64,000 nucleotides of DNA from Ohtaekwangia sp. (GCA_021155195.1 JAJNPV010000011.1:1-64000); one strand, 5' to 3'; counted from the stretch's first letter, positions 38,901 to 47,141 are shown. Translations and numbers: made by a program. The notes: generated by a model not told the origin, from the sequence alone.

Positions 38901-40404
38901 CCCAGTAAATGCGGGTAACTATTTGGCAACTGTAATATTCGAAGGAAATGAAAATTACAATCCATCAACTGCAACAACTCCACTCGTTATCAATAGGGCT
39001 AATTCCACGATGAGTGTGACGGGTGGCTCGTTTGTTTACGATGGCAATCCAAAAGCGGCTACCGGATTTGCTTTTGGAATTGGAGGCCAATCAGATGTAT
39101 TAATTCCTGAAGTAACTTTTCAATATATTGGAACGAACGCATCCACGTATAATTCAGCAATCGCACCAAGCAATGCTGGCACATATGATGTAACCGCCAC
39201 TTTCTTAGGAAACTCAAATTATAATGCTAGCACAGCTATTTCCCAGATTACTATTGAAAAATCTAAATTAATAGCAACAGCAGATAATAAGAGCAAAGTG
39301 TTTGGAGCGAACAATCCATCATTAACAATATCCTATGTTGGATTTAAAAATGGCGAGGCTCCATTCGTTCTTGACACACCTCCTACTGCTTCAACAGTAA
39401 ATCAATCAACCTTTGTGGGCCAATACCCAATAACCCTAACCGGAGGCTTAGATAACAACTATTATTTTGAGCTGAATGATGGAACACTTCAAATAACTCG
39501 AGCAACTCTTACTGTAACTGCCGATGATAAAATTGTTGAGTTCTTTAATATTCCACCCTTAACTTCTACAATAACAGGATTTGTGAATGGTGATACAAGA
39601 ACATCCTTAGTTACATCAGAACCAAAATACAGTGTAACAGGAAGCTTTAATCTTGGCGGAATCTATACCATTATTCCATCTGACCTTCGAATTCGCAATG
39701 ATCAAAATTATACAATTGAGTATGTTAACGGTGGATTATATATCAATCCAAATCGGTTAACTATTCATCCGATTACCCCCGCTCTTACATGCGTTGAAGA
39801 GCTTTATAAAGATCCTTCCGGATATAAATACAAGGCTCACTTTGTATATACTAATGATAATTGGGGGGATATCTATATTCAGCGAGGAGATGATAACAAA
39901 CTTCAAAGTAATGGATCCTTTGCAGGTCAAACACCTCAACTGTTTAAACAAGGAAGTGGTCAGTTCGAAATACTATTTGATGGTAGTCCGTTAACATGGT
40001 CAGTAACGAGTTACTTCCTCGTTTGGGGTACCACTCAATCGGTAGCGGCAAATTCAGCCTCTCCCCGATGCAATAGCGATGAGAACTTTGCGCGCGTGGC
40101 ATCAACCGAAATTAAACCTAAGCAGTATGATAATCTGGCCGAACAGAGCGGAGAAAAAATTGTTGTTTATCCTAATCCAACAGCAGACTATGTAAATATC
40201 TCCATCAGCGAAATGGTTGAGCAACCTGCTCTCACTGATATTATGATTGTCGATCGGATTGGAAAAACGTATCCTGTAAAAGCAGCTTGGCAAAAAGAAA
40301 TTAGTTTGCTTCAAATTGATTTTACTGACCTATCACATGGTTTATACCTGATTAAAATAAATTTCCCGAAAGGAACTCAGGTTCTTAAAATCTATAAGGA
40401 ATGA
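32989..40404 (+). CDS. Giant T9SS-secreted protein: adhesin head, Ig/PKD modules, subtilisin-like domain, GRTLIN array, MBG domains
   Basis: A 2471-residue surface or secreted protein. Order: signal peptide (about 15-36); a beta-helical adhesin-like head (about 40-360, related in style to collagen/ice-binding anchors); three Ig/PKD-type modules (about 363, 444 and 526), two nearly identical in pattern; a subtilisin (S8) domain (about 815-1275); an IPT/TIG module (about 1281); MBG-type domains (from about 1371, 1504, 1804, 1915, 2005, 2093 and 2172); and a type IX sorting domain (about 2387-2471, YPNPTADYVNISI). In the S8 domain Asp843, oxyanion Asn962 (AAGNFGN) and Ser1199 (GTSAAAPH) are present, but the His position reads DEGRAML with Glu880. 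Fourteen copies of GRTLIN sit inside one MBG domain (residues 1580-1705). Probably exported through T9SS and surface-attached. Confidence 0.9.
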   Translation: MKHLISGLIELALTRSRIYSFIILTLVFVPLLSFGQQAQELQMSDFVLFAGDGVSGRYSCASPGYAVQLSSSTTVSGGSIGSFTLVKTTGTAAIMGNIFSKGTISLANSNTVSGKIAGSNSASTWGTILSVGSNASLGGNIDVNGKIIINGGVVSGKVTQPAGSTYSGPAPAGGRVTGTPSLPIFPSEPLVTSFPPYPQMADITKTRVITPGGYDDIKLSGNQTLTFQGTGVYILDKIENKNSNSFVFDFQNNPTGTILIYVHNNVSLGKLSVTTINGGSASRIFTEVHGTGLGSSKYAFDIANGSSNSKSKWLGTVWAPYAAINVGSGTGNTDVTGALWSGTQVNVQSGVTIAYAPFQTCTTPNANAGVDKVITCSAPTVQLNGSSSTTGVSYSWVASNGGNIVSGATTATPTVNKAGTYTLTVSSGSCTASDIALVTLNNTPPVANAGDDKVLTCSVTSLQLDGSSTTPSVTYNWVASNGGNILSGSNTATPVVNASGTYTLTVTNPLTGCTATDVVLVTLNNTPIVVSAGTDVSVCSNSNSATLTATVTGGTGPYTYLWSNGLTTQTITVTPEATTTYSVTVNTQNGSGCTSTDEVVVKVNPIPVLSINNIVVCSTTAGGNTSIEDLTQYATTDNGTLSFSSSLSGSVSNPVAYHATHAEVITITATISATTCASTTSLTVTVNDRQTFGVCAPETGKSENIIGAELTMLNNIVAHGGQVNTNELFYISGNLVLVEIVVYSQLTASQQSELQTFLITNGFETDEDISELANSLVITGFIPVENLNSLNTRSEDLIKFVRPAIPPVGNVITTQGDRVMRSNLARLGYGLDGEGIKIGVLSDSYNTVGNGAALDIASGELPAVTVTKDLPSRYGQGTDEGRAMLQIIHDIAPGSDLFFRTGFITAGDFAKGIRELKDISNCDIIVDDITYITEPFYTDGRVAQAVNDVAQQGVSYFTAAGNFGNRSYESTFNPVSGENGLSGQRVHNFSGGDTRQSISIAATPTPTTYTIVLQWDDPVYSIGSLGQILSGSENDLDIYLANFQNTELFGFNRNNLGGDPIEILSFSVPANTVIDTDIIIAQAHGTENVKFKYIIFRGDNLTVNEYFTGASTIVGQANTEGAMTVGAILYSNTDEYNYTPVPAGTIPNTVATFSSRGTLATENSLSKPDFVAPNGVNTTVFLKGADLENDGDPNFYGTSAAAPHAAGVAALIMQARTKYYPATNPKHKDGTDWLAGTTPYDIRKVLQSTAEDLHSSGFDINSGYGLVRSDAALLTLAAPQPKITRLLLEEGKAYGTEEFTLVIEGTNFYYDSKVFLRGVELDAAYNETTTNLEVIIPPFEGNPPVQVENNALTNNQDGGTTEALPILNIPKQKIAIRANDILKKYGQSIEPFSAYVLNLTDDASGNQTWQNSPLSLEDIGLTLDASSTTLVPLQFTSTITEFGGDLAPVANSYTITPFHSITDVTFRELYDYVGVVNTDGSLTYDGKDDTFGDYGTGSIRVSPLPITIKPNDLTLEYGESISDAINYNISIPTAFASAIQDVDALKNSIQNEYLQDLLKAKLEGSDALPLAIFDTQQFNGRTLINSDISNLSFMVSGRTLINGRTLINGRTLINGRTLINGRTLINSVFDVPMNSFENYIGTPTESLDQTLINPEINGRTLINGRTLINGRTLINGRTLINGRTLINGRTLINGRTLINGRTLINGTEGPPADAPELNNMLVIFGEKDLEPAAEVNVNGTDYYDFGEDVDDEEDYTLEFFSINLVSGTGVTSNGAPHVIVPGTFLSGNYEVTYEAGSLTITPATLTVTTTATPPEITFGDPAPDYNSEFVGFMYSTEFFEEGNSDKVAIAENKATVVQQPINYKLVKDEIEFASTGTIPSGIYKIVPEVNLIAPSNYIVEPVESMVLGELNVNKATPTITATGGVFDYDRTAKPASGLAFGVSGVEDLLLPIVTITYKGIEDTAYPETEEAPVNAGNYLATVIFEGNENYNPSTATTPLVINRANSTMSVTGGSFVYDGNPKAATGFAFGIGGQSDVLIPEVTFQYIGTNASTYNSAIAPSNAGTYDVTATFLGNSNYNASTAISQITIEKSKLIATADNKSKVFGANNPSLTISYVGFKNGEAPFVLDTPPTASTVNQSTFVGQYPITLTGGLDNNYYFELNDGTLQITRATLTVTADDKIVEFFNIPPLTSTITGFVNGDTRTSLVTSEPKYSVTGSFNLGGIYTIIPSDLRIRNDQNYTIEYVNGGLYINPNRLTIHPITPALTCVEELYKDPSGYKYKAHFVYTNDNWGDIYIQRGDDNKLQSNGSFAGQTPQLFKQGSGQFEILFDGSPLTWSVTSYFLVWGTTQSVAANSASPRCNSDENFARVASTEIKPKQYDNLAEQSGEKIVVYPNPTADYVNISISEMVEQPALTDIMIVDRIGKTYPVKAAWQKEISLLQIDFTDLSHGLYLIKINFPKGTQVLKIYKE
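37726..38103 (+). repeat. GRTLIN hexapeptide (18-bp) tandem array inside the giant gene
   Basis: Fourteen perfect copies of Gly-Arg-Thr-Leu-Ile-Asn: one at 37726-37743, five in tandem at 37777-37866 and eight in tandem at 37960-38103. A degenerate DQTLINPEI lies between the last two blocks. Amino acids are identical in every copy, while the codons vary widely (Gly as gga/ggg/ggc; Arg as aga/agg/cga/cgt/cgg; Leu as tta/ttg/cta/ctt). The array is therefore kept by selection on protein rather than being a fresh slippage product. Read as INGRTL it fits the left-handed beta-helix hexapeptide rule (aliphatic at position 1, Thr at 5). Confidence 0.9.
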
Positions 40405-40429
40405 TTTCATTTGGTTGAAAATTCCAGGG

Positions 40430-40507
40430 CAGGCTCAAAAGTAAAACAAATCTCATTTCACTTCAATAGAGATTTTAAGGAAGACTTTTGAGCCTGTCTA
40501 TTTTTTA
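40430..40507 (+). terminator. Stem-loop terminator after the giant gene
   Basis: A perfect 13-bp outer stem (caggctcaaaagt at 40430-40442; acttttgagcctg at 40484-40496) contains a nested 7-bp stem (aaatctc / gagattt). It is followed by tctatttttt. It lies 26 nt after the stop of the giant gene, as expected for an intrinsic terminator. Confidence 0.75.
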
Positions 40508-40569
40508 ACTCTGCCAACTCAAAAAAAACTAAAATCATCGTAACTTGATGCGAAATCTGTTGATAGCTA

Positions 40570-42543
40570 ATGATCCGATTTACAATCTTTCTTTTAGTAA
40601 TCCTATTTTCGGCCTTAGCCGGACAGGCGCAGAACTATGAAATCGAAAATCTCAAGAAACAGATTTCAAATCAAGCTGATGACTCACTTAAGGTTAACGA
40701 TCTAATTAAATTAGGAACAAATTATCTTAATGAAGATCTCAATGAATCTATCCGTTACGGAATTCAAGGTCAAAAATTAGCTTCAAAAATTCACTTTCCT
40801 ATCGGTGAGGCATACTCCCTTAAGGTGATTGGCTTGGCCTATTTTTACAAAGATAATTATCCTGAAGCTTCTACTCATTTTAAGCGATCCTTGAAAATCT
40901 TCGACTCTCTTAATTACAAGGTAGGGATTGCGAACATCCTAAGTAGTTTAGGATCAACAAATATTAGAGGCAGTGATTACACCCAAGCCATTGACTACTT
41001 TCTTCGCTCGTTAAAAATTTCAGAAGAGTTAAACGACTCACTTAGAATTGGAACTGCGCTGACTAATATCGGTGATGTTTACAGCAAAAAGCCTGAAACC
41101 GAAGATAAGGCTTTACAATACTACCTAAAAGCACTCCCTATTTTCCGAGCCATAAAGTATGAAGATGGTGAAGGAATTGCATCCATGAATATTGGCGAAA
41201 TCTATAAGAATAAGAAACTCTATGATTCTGCATTTTTATATTTTGATGAATCGCTTGAAATATACCGAGGCACCAAGGATGCGTGCTTTCCACTTAATCT
41301 AATCGGAGAAATTTATGCCGAGCAAGGTGATTTCGATCAGGCCATGATGTACAGTAACAAAGCTCTTGAAATTGCTGAAAAGCAAGACGGCAAACTTGAA
41401 ATAGCCCAAAGCTTATTAAGTCTGGCGGCTATTCAAAATAAGATGGGTAACCATCGAGCTTCGATACAATTATTTTTAAAAGGAGAAGCAATCGCAAAGA
41501 AAATTGACGCAAAACCTGAGTTAAAGTTAGCCTATGAAGGGTTAGCCCGATCATATGCAAAGATTGGAGAGTTTAAGAAAGCCTATGGCTATGACACGTT
41601 GTATAGCAGTATGAAGGATACGCTCTATAACGTAGACAATGACAAAAAAATACAGCAACTCCAATTCAATTTCGATCTTGGTAAAAAAGAGAATGAAATA
41701 GACTTACTAACTGCCGATCAAGCCTTAAAAGAAGCAACCATCCAGCGCCAGAGGATTGTTAATTATGCAGCCGGTGTTACTGGATTTCTTTTAATTCTTG
41801 TGATACTGGGATTTTACAACCGCTATAAATACGTTCGTAAAACCAACAAGATCATAAAAGATGAGCGCGATCGATCACAAGATTTACTACTAAATATCTT
41901 ACCCGAAGAAACAGCGCGGGAGTTAGAAACAAATGGTCATGCAAAAACCCGGTTCTATGATGATGTAACAGTTCTGTTTACTGATTTTAAAGGATTCTCT
42001 ACCATTGCAGGAAAGCTCACCCCTATTCAGCTTGTAGCGGAATTGAATGAATACTTTATGGCGTTTGATGAAATTATAGTAAAGCATAATCTTGAGAAGA
42101 TTAAAACCATTGGAGATGCCTATATGTGTGCAGGGGGTATACCTACTGCAAATGAAACTCACGCGTTGGATGCCGTGAAAGCTGCTCTCGCAATGCAAGC
42201 CTATATGCAGAAAAGACAACTGGAAAAAAGCCTAACAGGAATTGCCGGTTGGGAGTTAAGAATTGGAATTCATACCGGCCCGGTGGTTGCCGGAGTGGTG
42301 GGAAAAAAGAAGTATGCTTATGATATCTGGGGCGATACCGTAAACATTGCAAGCCGAATGGAGTCAAATGGAGAACCCGGTAAAGTAAACATTTCAGCGG
42401 CTACCTATCGGCAGATTAGCGAACATTACCCATGCTTGCATCGTGGAAAAATTTCAGCTAAAAATATTGGTGAGATTGATATGTACTTTGTTGAAAGCAC
42501 GGTGAAAAATTCCGAATTAAGACCAACAACCATCAACGCCTAA
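40570..42543 (+). CDS. TPR-containing class III adenylate cyclase, membrane-bound
   Basis: A 657-residue protein: signal peptide (to about 21), at least six TPR units (about 40-360), one membrane helix (about 397-418), a short coiled linker, then a class III nucleotidyl cyclase domain (about 460-640). Metal Asp472 (LFTDFKGFS) and Asp516 (IKTIGDAYM), adenine-selecting Lys512 and Asp585 (YDIWGDTVN), and transition-state Asn592 and Arg596 are all present, so it should make cAMP. The TPR half faces the periplasm and the cyclase the cytoplasm, suggesting envelope-controlled cAMP synthesis. Its last 11 nt overlap the convergent TIR-HD gene. Confidence 0.93.
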   Translation: MIRFTIFLLVILFSALAGQAQNYEIENLKKQISNQADDSLKVNDLIKLGTNYLNEDLNESIRYGIQGQKLASKIHFPIGEAYSLKVIGLAYFYKDNYPEASTHFKRSLKIFDSLNYKVGIANILSSLGSTNIRGSDYTQAIDYFLRSLKISEELNDSLRIGTALTNIGDVYSKKPETEDKALQYYLKALPIFRAIKYEDGEGIASMNIGEIYKNKKLYDSAFLYFDESLEIYRGTKDACFPLNLIGEIYAEQGDFDQAMMYSNKALEIAEKQDGKLEIAQSLLSLAAIQNKMGNHRASIQLFLKGEAIAKKIDAKPELKLAYEGLARSYAKIGEFKKAYGYDTLYSSMKDTLYNVDNDKKIQQLQFNFDLGKKENEIDLLTADQALKEATIQRQRIVNYAAGVTGFLLILVILGFYNRYKYVRKTNKIIKDERDRSQDLLLNILPEETARELETNGHAKTRFYDDVTVLFTDFKGFSTIAGKLTPIQLVAELNEYFMAFDEIIVKHNLEKIKTIGDAYMCAGGIPTANETHALDAVKAALAMQAYMQKRQLEKSLTGIAGWELRIGIHTGPVVAGVVGKKKYAYDIWGDTVNIASRMESNGEPGKVNISAATYRQISEHYPCLHRGKISAKNIGEIDMYFVESTVKNSELRPTTINA

Positions 42544-45214
42544 ACTTGGCGCTAATCTCCTGAAGGTGCTGGTGCTTCCTTGCTTCGCGATTTTCCTTAC
42601 TAAATGAAGTGTGGTAGCGATGCGACTCAAGAAACGTTTTTTGTACCAGATTCCATTCACGTTCCGTTTCAACTACCCCAGCTTCTTTTAGTTCTAACAA
42701 AAGCCGACCCCCTATTTCATAGAAGTCATCACGACCTAAATAATCCAGATCTGCATCGCACAATATTTTTTCTAATTTGGTTGTAGGCGATTGTGGTATT
42801 CGGGTTGCCATGATCATTCCGGTTATGGTATCAATCTGATCTTTACTTAAACCAAATGATGGTAGTATCTCGCGGGCTAATTCAGCTCCCCTCTCTTCAT
42901 GATTTTTAGGAGAAAAAATAAATCCTGAATCGTGAAGTAATGCGGCAAGTCGTAATAAAGAATGCTCTTCATCTTTAAGTTGTTCGTTTTCACCAATCAC
43001 CTGTGTGGCTGCAAGCACATCATAAACATGATCAATATTATGATAGTGATGATGTGGCATTTTGCTCTCCAACATTTCAATAATATGCTTTTCAGCTGCG
43101 GTAAAATCGGAAGTACCAGAAGAACTACTCTTACTTAAGGAATTTCTTAATTCGTTGAGTAATGGATCAACCTCCCACCAGATTAAATCAATGTCGTTGG
43201 TTTCATGCGCTTTCTTAAGCCAGCGAGCTGCGTTGTCTAAATCTCCCTGTTGACTGAATGCATGCGTCAGGTAGATATTGACACCTTTCTCTCCTGCTTC
43301 ACTTCGCTTCAAAAGTTCGTCCAACAATTCATTAGCCTTTGTTTTTTTATTTATGCCTGCATAGGCTCCTATCAGGTAGGCAAGCATGGAAGGCGGACGA
43401 ATCTTGGAGGTACTCAATCCTTTCGTCAAAGCATCAAGGGCTTCATCATATCGATTAAGTGTGAGATAAAGTCGGCCTAAAAAATCGTAAAAGCGCAGTA
43501 CCGTTGGATACAACTGAAGAGATTCGCTAAGGGTATCAAGTGCTTCATCATAACGGCCTACTAAATAGAGCCCTAAAAACCGATAATTAAAATAAGCAAC
43601 GGTAAGCGGGTCAAGTACTTTTGCTTTTTCTACCATAGTCATCGCCTCTTCAAATCGGCCCATGGCATTAAGAAGGTAACTGTACGTATAAAGAACCATG
43701 GCGTTATTAGGCCCTAATTCAATGGCCTTCAGCAATAATTCTTCAGTTGACTTAAAATCTTTATCGATAAAAAATTTAACAAAAGCTTTTGTCAAATAAT
43801 CATTGTCGGTTGGACCTCTTTTCCACGCTTCCTCCAAATAAATTTCAATCTGTTCCTTCGCCTGTTGCGGAGAAAGGTCTCCATTCCATGACATCCTTGC
43901 TGAATAGGAACTAGCCAGATATGAATACGCTTGTTTAAAGTCCGGATCTTTTACCAGGGCTTGCTTAAAATAATCCGATGCGGTTCGATACCCATCCACG
44001 CTCCATTGATTGAAGGCATGCCGTCCTTTTAAAAAAAGATCATAAGCATCTCTATTTTTAGTAGGAACCTCTTTGGGTTTAGCAACGGGGTTACCATTAA
44101 TGGAAGTATGAAGCTCTTTCGAAACAATCTCTGCTACATTATTCTGAATCTCAAAAATATCGTCCAGACTCTCCACAAAAACCTTGGACCAAACAGGTTG
44201 ATCTTTAATGGCATCGATTAGTTGAACATTAATTCTGACTTTATTCCCATGTGCCTGAGCACTACCCTCAAGAATGAATTTTACTCCAAGCTCAGCTGCT
44301 ATTTCAGGAGCTGATTTTGTCGTCTTCTTATATCGCATTACCGAAGTTCGGGAGATTACCCGAAGCTTAGAATTTCCGGAAAGTTGAATAAGAATATTTT
44401 CGGTTATTCCATCAGCAAAATATTCCTGCGAAGCATCATGCGATAAACTTACAAACGGAAGAACCGCTAATGACCTATCAATCAAATTTTGTTCTGATTT
44501 ACTCTTTTGCTCTTCTTTGGCAACTTCAGCAATCTCGTTGCTAAGTTGTTCTGAGTAGGAATCTGAAACCCGACCCGGGTATTTGATCGCATGAATGATT
44601 TCCTTTATTGCATTCGCTACTTTATTAACCTGATCGCGATAGAATAAACCGTTGGCATTATCTTGTCGGTTATCATCCGGACGAAGTGGACGATTGACTC
44701 CGGGAGAACGGAAAATAAAATCAATTGAGCGTAACTTGGAATTCAACTCCGTTTCAAACAAATTACGATCTTCTGCATCTAAATTATGAATCGCTATCGG
44801 CAAAACGCGGCTTGCCACGTTTCCATCCTTTAGTTTGATATCGCGACCCAATGAATCCTGTAGGGCCATTTTATTAAATGCACAAAATTCATTTTGCCAC
44901 GCAAAACTTTTGGTATCGCAATAAATTTGAGAGAGAATAGGAATGAAAATTACAGCCTTTAGTTTTCCTTCCAGACTTTTATCAACATTATGAGACTCTA
45001 ACAATCCATCTATAGGATTTGAATCGAAATAGATAGACAAATCATCCTTCAGTGTGCTTTCGAGTTCTTTCTGGAGTTCTTCTATAAAATCTGTTACCCA
45101 TCCATTACTTACCTGATAGCCTTGCGCTGAGGAATTTCCCAAGGTGCTCCTGTTATCTTTATGTCGATATGAAACAAAGATGTCATACTCATATCCTGGA
45201 ATTACTGATGGCAT
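42533..45214 (-). CDS. TIR - TolB_N - TPR - HD multidomain signalling protein
   Basis: An 893-residue cytoplasmic protein with four parts. TIR (about 8-200): YDIFVSYRHKDN, with the NADase-type Trp106-x-x-Glu109 (SFAWQNEF). TolB_N/FlgO-like domain (about 247-372): SLAVLPFVSLSHDASQEYF, as in CadC/adenylate-cyclase-like regulators. TPR array (about 388-675). HD-type metal phosphohydrolase (about 697-893): HNIDHVYDVL, ALLHDSGF (His761-Asp762) and CDADLDYLG. TIR domains often cleave NAD+ or make cyclic ADP-ribose signals; HD domains often hydrolyse nucleotides. Having both in one chain suggests synthesis or breakdown of a nucleotide signal (inference). It has its own promoter, lies 47 nt after the SLOG gene and converges with a cyclase gene. 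Confidence 0.88.
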   Translation of the reverse strand: MPSVIPGYEYDIFVSYRHKDNRSTLGNSSAQGYQVSNGWVTDFIEELQKELESTLKDDLSIYFDSNPIDGLLESHNVDKSLEGKLKAVIFIPILSQIYCDTKSFAWQNEFCAFNKMALQDSLGRDIKLKDGNVASRVLPIAIHNLDAEDRNLFETELNSKLRSIDFIFRSPGVNRPLRPDDNRQDNANGLFYRDQVNKVANAIKEIIHAIKYPGRVSDSYSEQLSNEIAEVAKEEQKSKSEQNLIDRSLAVLPFVSLSHDASQEYFADGITENILIQLSGNSKLRVISRTSVMRYKKTTKSAPEIAAELGVKFILEGSAQAHGNKVRINVQLIDAIKDQPVWSKVFVESLDDIFEIQNNVAEIVSKELHTSINGNPVAKPKEVPTKNRDAYDLFLKGRHAFNQWSVDGYRTASDYFKQALVKDPDFKQAYSYLASSYSARMSWNGDLSPQQAKEQIEIYLEEAWKRGPTDNDYLTKAFVKFFIDKDFKSTEELLLKAIELGPNNAMVLYTYSYLLNAMGRFEEAMTMVEKAKVLDPLTVAYFNYRFLGLYLVGRYDEALDTLSESLQLYPTVLRFYDFLGRLYLTLNRYDEALDALTKGLSTSKIRPPSMLAYLIGAYAGINKKTKANELLDELLKRSEAGEKGVNIYLTHAFSQQGDLDNAARWLKKAHETNDIDLIWWEVDPLLNELRNSLSKSSSSGTSDFTAAEKHIIEMLESKMPHHHYHNIDHVYDVLAATQVIGENEQLKDEEHSLLRLAALLHDSGFIFSPKNHEERGAELAREILPSFGLSKDQIDTITGMIMATRIPQSPTTKLEKILCDADLDYLGRDDFYEIGGRLLLELKEAGVVETEREWNLVQKTFLESHRYHTSFSKENREARKHQHLQEISAKFRR

Positions 45215-45219
45215 GGTAT

Positions 45220-45250
45220 CAAATATACTAACTTGCTAAGGCTAAGACAA
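45220..45250 (-). promoter_or_regulatory. Bacteroidota-type promoter of the TIR-HD gene
   Basis: On the minus strand TTG (45250-45248), 20 nt, then TATATTTG (45227-45220), a perfect TAnnTTTG box. It lies in the 47-nt gap between the SLOG gene stop and the TIR-HD ATG at 45214. The predicted start is at or within 2 nt of the ATG, so transcripts from here would be leaderless. Confidence 0.6.
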
Positions 45251-45261
45251 TGGAACTTTCT

Positions 45262-46959
45262 CTAAGGTGAAAACTTAATGCGATATAAATTACTGTTTTC
45301 ATTTTGATCGGGTAACTGAATAACACCAATGTAGTCGAGTTGAAATTTTTGGGGATGCAATGCTAAAACTGAAGCGAATCCCATGGTTGCGCAAATACTT
45401 CCCATAGATGCAAATTGACTAATCGCCTGTAGGTTTTTTACATTCACATCCTCTTCAATTTTTTTAAGGTACACGGGCGCTACATGCAATCCTATACGAA
45501 TTGGCTTCTCAGGCTTAAAGGGCGAAGTACTAATCCAAATTGACCGAACCACATCCATCAAGGCGATCTCCGTATCCAATCCTAAAATAATTTCCGTCTC
45601 GGTGATCTCCAATATTTTAAAAGAGAACTGTTGTTCTTCAGCGATGGTATTCACAAGCTTTTCGATTCGTTCTCGTTCCATAACGAGAACTCCCGCCAGT
45701 TCTATACAAGCCATATAGAGCACGGGTCTGTTTGCAATTTTTTCAAATGTAACTTTGGGTACTTCGGCAATAGTCGGCTTTACATCGGCCGTGGTAAACA
45801 TCACGTTTGGATTAATATTGGTATGTCGCTGGGGATAGGGCCAGGCCTTTACCGTATCACGCGTACCACCCTCCTTTTGCTTCAAATCAAATTCAGAAAG
45901 AACCGTAAGCAAGTAAGGTTCCTGATGGTACATTTGACTCCGCAAAACAGCAGAACCAAAAACTGCCTTCCCTAGCAACGAAAACAAATCATCATTGCCA
46001 CCATAGGAGTCTTTAGCAACCAGGGTAACTGGAAATTTATTCACCAACTCTTCGTATCGTTTTATCCATGTTTCACCGGCAAATTTAATACTCGTGTTTA
46101 TGAAATCAGTTTTATCAAATGGAATAAGTAGCACCACTTCACAACCTTCTTCGGCCATCGCTTCAGCAAAAAGTATATCGGCACCACAGGCAAGCGAACA
46201 ATAACCAATGCTGGCATGCAAGGTACGGATGGCGCCCTTAATGGCATCCTTAACTTTCTGCTCTATAATAATTGGGAACCTTGGTGTTGTCCGGCCAGGC
46301 GCATCAATCATGTGGCCTGCAAATGCAACTACCTCAGGCGGAGCAAAAATACGGAACACATCTTTTGAAACCGGTAGGTAATGATTGAGCAACCATAGTT
46401 GATTGTGTACACTCGTTACTTTTCCCCAATCAGTGCCCGCAGCATTGCGAGCAGCTAAATAATACTCAATTGATTTCTCCTTATTTTTTAATAATAAATA
46501 AGCTTCACCCAATGTTGCCAATTCCCAAAAGTCGGTAGTATCTGGCTGCAGCAATGCAATAACCTCTCTTGCTAATTCTTTTCCCTTAACACTTTGCATT
46601 ACCATGGCCGACATGGATGCTGCATTAATTCCTGTGTAATAATTCTTTGTGCTGGTAAAATTCTTCAGATAGGTATCGCGCGAAAGGAGTGCAAAGGCTG
46701 TCTGTTGATTCTTTTTAAATAACTCCTTGTAAATACTTCCTAAAATTCCTGCAGTCTCTACATCCTCTGGGTTCAGTTTATAAACAGGTTCTAAAAACTC
46801 CCGGGCTACATCGGGTGCACCGGATTTTGAAAGGGAAAGGGCATAAAGTTGTTTTGCGCGGATGTCATCAGAATTTGAAATTAACTGAGCTTTCGATCGG
46901 GCCTCCAAAAAGCGTCCATGATTGATCAGGTCTTCAATAATAGTTACAGAATCACTCAC
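45262..46959 (-). CDS. TPR-S / SLOG protein with degenerate nucleotide-cyclase C-terminus
   Basis: A 565-residue cytoplasmic protein. Residues 1-~200 are TPR-like helices of the kind called TPR-S (TRAFs-binding-like region). Residues ~210-335 have the SLOG (Rossmann, nucleotide-ligand sensing) pattern FAGHMIDAPGRTTPRFP and ACGADILFAEAMAEEG. Residues ~412-565 align in outline with class III cyclases (KPIRIGLHVAPVY). The metal Asp segments read VLYMACIEL and ILEITETEI, so the cyclase site is dead and may serve only as a sensor or dimer module. It starts with GTG at 46959, 8 nt after a small ORF. TPR-S and SLOG domains are described as parts of nucleotide-based bacterial conflict systems. Confidence 0.8.
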   Translation of the reverse strand: MSDSVTIIEDLINHGRFLEARSKAQLISNSDDIRAKQLYALSLSKSGAPDVAREFLEPVYKLNPEDVETAGILGSIYKELFKKNQQTAFALLSRDTYLKNFTSTKNYYTGINAASMSAMVMQSVKGKELAREVIALLQPDTTDFWELATLGEAYLLLKNKEKSIEYYLAARNAAGTDWGKVTSVHNQLWLLNHYLPVSKDVFRIFAPPEVVAFAGHMIDAPGRTTPRFPIIIEQKVKDAIKGAIRTLHASIGYCSLACGADILFAEAMAEEGCEVVLLIPFDKTDFINTSIKFAGETWIKRYEELVNKFPVTLVAKDSYGGNDDLFSLLGKAVFGSAVLRSQMYHQEPYLLTVLSEFDLKQKEGGTRDTVKAWPYPQRHTNINPNVMFTTADVKPTIAEVPKVTFEKIANRPVLYMACIELAGVLVMERERIEKLVNTIAEEQQFSFKILEITETEIILGLDTEIALMDVVRSIWISTSPFKPEKPIRIGLHVAPVYLKKIEEDVNVKNLQAISQFASMGSICATMGFASVLALHPQKFQLDYIGVIQLPDQNENSNLYRIKFSP

Positions 46960-46967
46960 CCCTTGGA

Positions 46968-47141
46968 TTATTTGCCTTCTAAGGTCTGATTTTTTTTAAC
47001 AAACCCATCGTACATTTCCTTAAACTTTTCAATTTGTGAAACTTCACCCTCCTCTGTTTCACCGGACTCGCTTTGGTTAACCAGTTCAAATAGCCAGACC
47101 ATAAATTGCTCCAACCCATTGAAAGTGAATGTAGAAAACAC
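46968..47141 (-). CDS. Possible small acidic protein
   Basis: A short frame whose C-terminal part has protein-like composition: SESGETEEGE, then IEKFKEMYDGFVKKNQTL. It starts at GTG 47141 (57 residues) or ATG 47102 (44 residues) and stops at 46968, 8 nt before the GTG of the SLOG gene, an arrangement typical of translational coupling. The frame stays open back to the stop of the RidA-like gene. No family is recognised. It may be the leader or partner of the SLOG gene, or chance; coding is not certain. Confidence 0.4.
   Translation of the reverse strand: MFSTFTFNGLEQFMVWLFELVNQSESGETEEGEVSQIEKFKEMYDGFVKKNQTLEGK

Noticed and set aside
40570..45214. A canonical Pycsar system (cyclase plus TIR effector)
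   Set aside because: The cyclase has the Lys/Asp adenine-selecting pair, a TPR sensor and a membrane helix, and it converges on the TIR gene rather than sharing an operon.
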